Source: Scleromatobacter sp039920745 (lineage in GTDB: Bacteria > Pseudomonadota > Gammaproteobacteria > Burkholderiales > Burkholderiaceae_C). Taken from it: 64,000 nucleotides of DNA. The DNA is taken from the NCBI GenBank assembly GCA_039920745.1, contig JBDSDD010000064.1, positions 62,001 to 126,000 of the forward strand, read 5' to 3'. The position numbers were made by a program, and so were the translations under genes. Shown here piece after piece: positions 63,095-64,000 of this stretch. The notes beneath the pieces were generated by a model that saw only the letters and a list, made by a program, of their open reading frames with translations, was not told the origin of the DNA and ran no database searches. Every line of letters starts with the position of its first letter. Within the stretch, counting starts at the first letter, position 1.

Positions 63095-64000
63095 GCGACG
63101 TGCCCGACTTCGCGTCGACCTCCATGGCGTCGACGCTGACCGACACCGCCCCCGCGCGCCGCGCCGACGGCGTCTGGCACTCCGCGTGGCGGCGCTTCCG
63201 GCGGGACCGCGTCGGCATGATCTCGATGACCATCGTCGCCGCCTACGCGCTGCTGATCGCCTGCACGGCCAGCGGCCTCGTGGCGCGTCACTGGCAGGAC
63301 GAGGTGGGCGTGCCCGACGCCCCGCCATCGTTGCTCGGCGCCGCGACCCACGAGCTGTCGACGGCGCCGCAGGCCAGCGCGGTCGCGGCGAGTGCGCCGG
63401 TCGACATTTCCGACGTCGATCCCCTCGCCCCGCGCTACAAGGAATGGGACGAGCGCGCCGCGCAGTACCACGCGCAGGCCAGGCCGATCGCCGCGTCGCT
63501 GCCGTTTGGCGGCGATCGGCTGGGGCGCGACGTGCTGTCCAAGGCGCTCAAAGGCACGCAGATCTCGGTGTCGGTGGGCGTGCTCGCGGCCATCGTCGCC
63601 ACGCTGATCGGCGCGTCGCTGGGCGCGCTCGCCGGCTTCTTCGGCGGGCCTGTGGGCGACCTCGTCGAGTGGGTCTACAGCGTGCTCACCGCGGTGCCCG
63701 AGATCTTGCTGTTCTTCGCGTTCGCGGCGGTGTTCGGGCGCGGCATCTCCACGCTCGTCCTGATCATGGGCCTGACCGGCTGGACGGGGCAGTACCGCCA
63801 GGTGCGCGCCGAGTTCATCAAGCATTCGCGGCGCGAATACGTGCGTGCCGCCGAGGCCATCGGCGCCAGCGCCAGCGCGCGCATGTTCCGCCACATCTTG
63901 CCCAACGTGAGCCACGTGATCCTCGTGCGCATGTCGCTGATGGTGGTGGGTTTCATCAAGGCGGAAGTGATCCTGTCGTACCTGGGACTCGGCGTGGCCA
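63091..64000 (+). CDS. ABC oligopeptide transporter permease (DppC type), cut by the window end
   Basis: First 303 residues of a permease, still open at the last base. Starts MSDVPDFASTSMASTLTDTA, then a membrane helix, a large periplasmic loop with DVDPLAPRYKEWD and FGGDRLGRDVLSKALKG, and further helices. The EAA motif REYVRAAEAIGASASARMFR HILPN is complete, and the final part reads VILSYLGLGV. The large first loop resembles YejE-type permeases. Begins by ATGA overlap with the DppB-type gene. Confidence 0.93.
   Translation, partial: MSDVPDFASTSMASTLTDTAPARRADGVWHSAWRRFRRDRVGMISMTIVAAYALLIACTASGLVARHWQDEVGVPDAPPSLLGAATHELSTAPQASAVAASAPVDISDVDPLAPRYKEWDERAAQYHAQARPIAASLPFGGDRLGRDVLSKALKGTQISVSVGVLAAIVATLIGASLGALAGFFGGPVGDLVEWVYSVLTAVPEILLFFAFAAVFGRGISTLVLIMGLTGWTGQYRQVRAEFIKHSRREYVRAAEAIGASASARMFRHILPNVSHVILVRMSLMVVGFIKAEVILSYLGLGVA

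Overview
The window looks like chromosomal DNA of a GC-rich betaproteobacterium. The gene content and order (a mreB-mreC-mreD-mrdA-rodA block, gatC-gatA followed later by gatB, recA-recX beside sucC-sucD, a TerC gene and a type IV pilin) fit Burkholderiales, probably the Rubrivivax/Leptothrix/Roseateles side. That placement is an inference from gene content, not a database match. I see no tRNA or rRNA genes, no insertion sequences, no phage genes and no CRISPR array. Both ends cut through continuing chromosome, and the last gene, an ABC permease, is truncated.

0-15 kb is a surface-glycan locus. A tightly overlapping minus-strand operon (14802 down to 3229) encodes two paralogous polytopic GT-C-like proteins around a GtrA flippase, an FAD oxidoreductase, a third polytopic protein, a transketolase split into N and C subunits, an epimerase fused to a GtrB-like glycosyltransferase, and a second GtrA. 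A convergent methyltransferase and another large membrane protein follow. The operon starts right behind the terminator of the pilin gene pilA, which has a good sigma-54 promoter. 15.5-21.6 kb is a signalling operon: Ser/Thr kinase, PP2C phosphatase, tandem-FHA protein, CHASE2 nucleotide cyclase and class II-type cyclic-nucleotide phosphodiesterase, ending directly upstream of pilA.

21.7-46 kb is mostly housekeeping: terC, sucCD, recX, recA (with a LexA-like box), a two-component system with a small protein between its genes, the mre/mrd cell-shape operon, gatCAB with a DNA methyltransferase gene embedded between gatA and gatB, an AraC/SDR divergent pair, a PH-domain protein, pyrE and exonuclease III. 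Two related families of GC-rich intergenic repeats (eight copies) occur only between 23.5 and 39.1 kb, mostly directly behind stop codons.

46-64 kb is more accessory: desaturase, Tat-exported GH13 enzyme coupled to an arylamine N-acetyltransferase, two c-di-GMP proteins, a DsrE-like protein, an EF-hand-like protein with an S10 carboxypeptidase-like lipoprotein, an outer-membrane barrel, mgsA, a KGG protein, and a set that may serve peptide or murein-fragment uptake (M48 protease, AmpG-like permease, oligopeptide-binding protein, two ABC permeases). The most distinctive signal here is a GEMM-I (c-di-GMP) riboswitch-like element on the minus strand ahead of a 34-codon ORF that overlaps, by ATGA, a tandem-GGDEF diguanylate cyclase gene.
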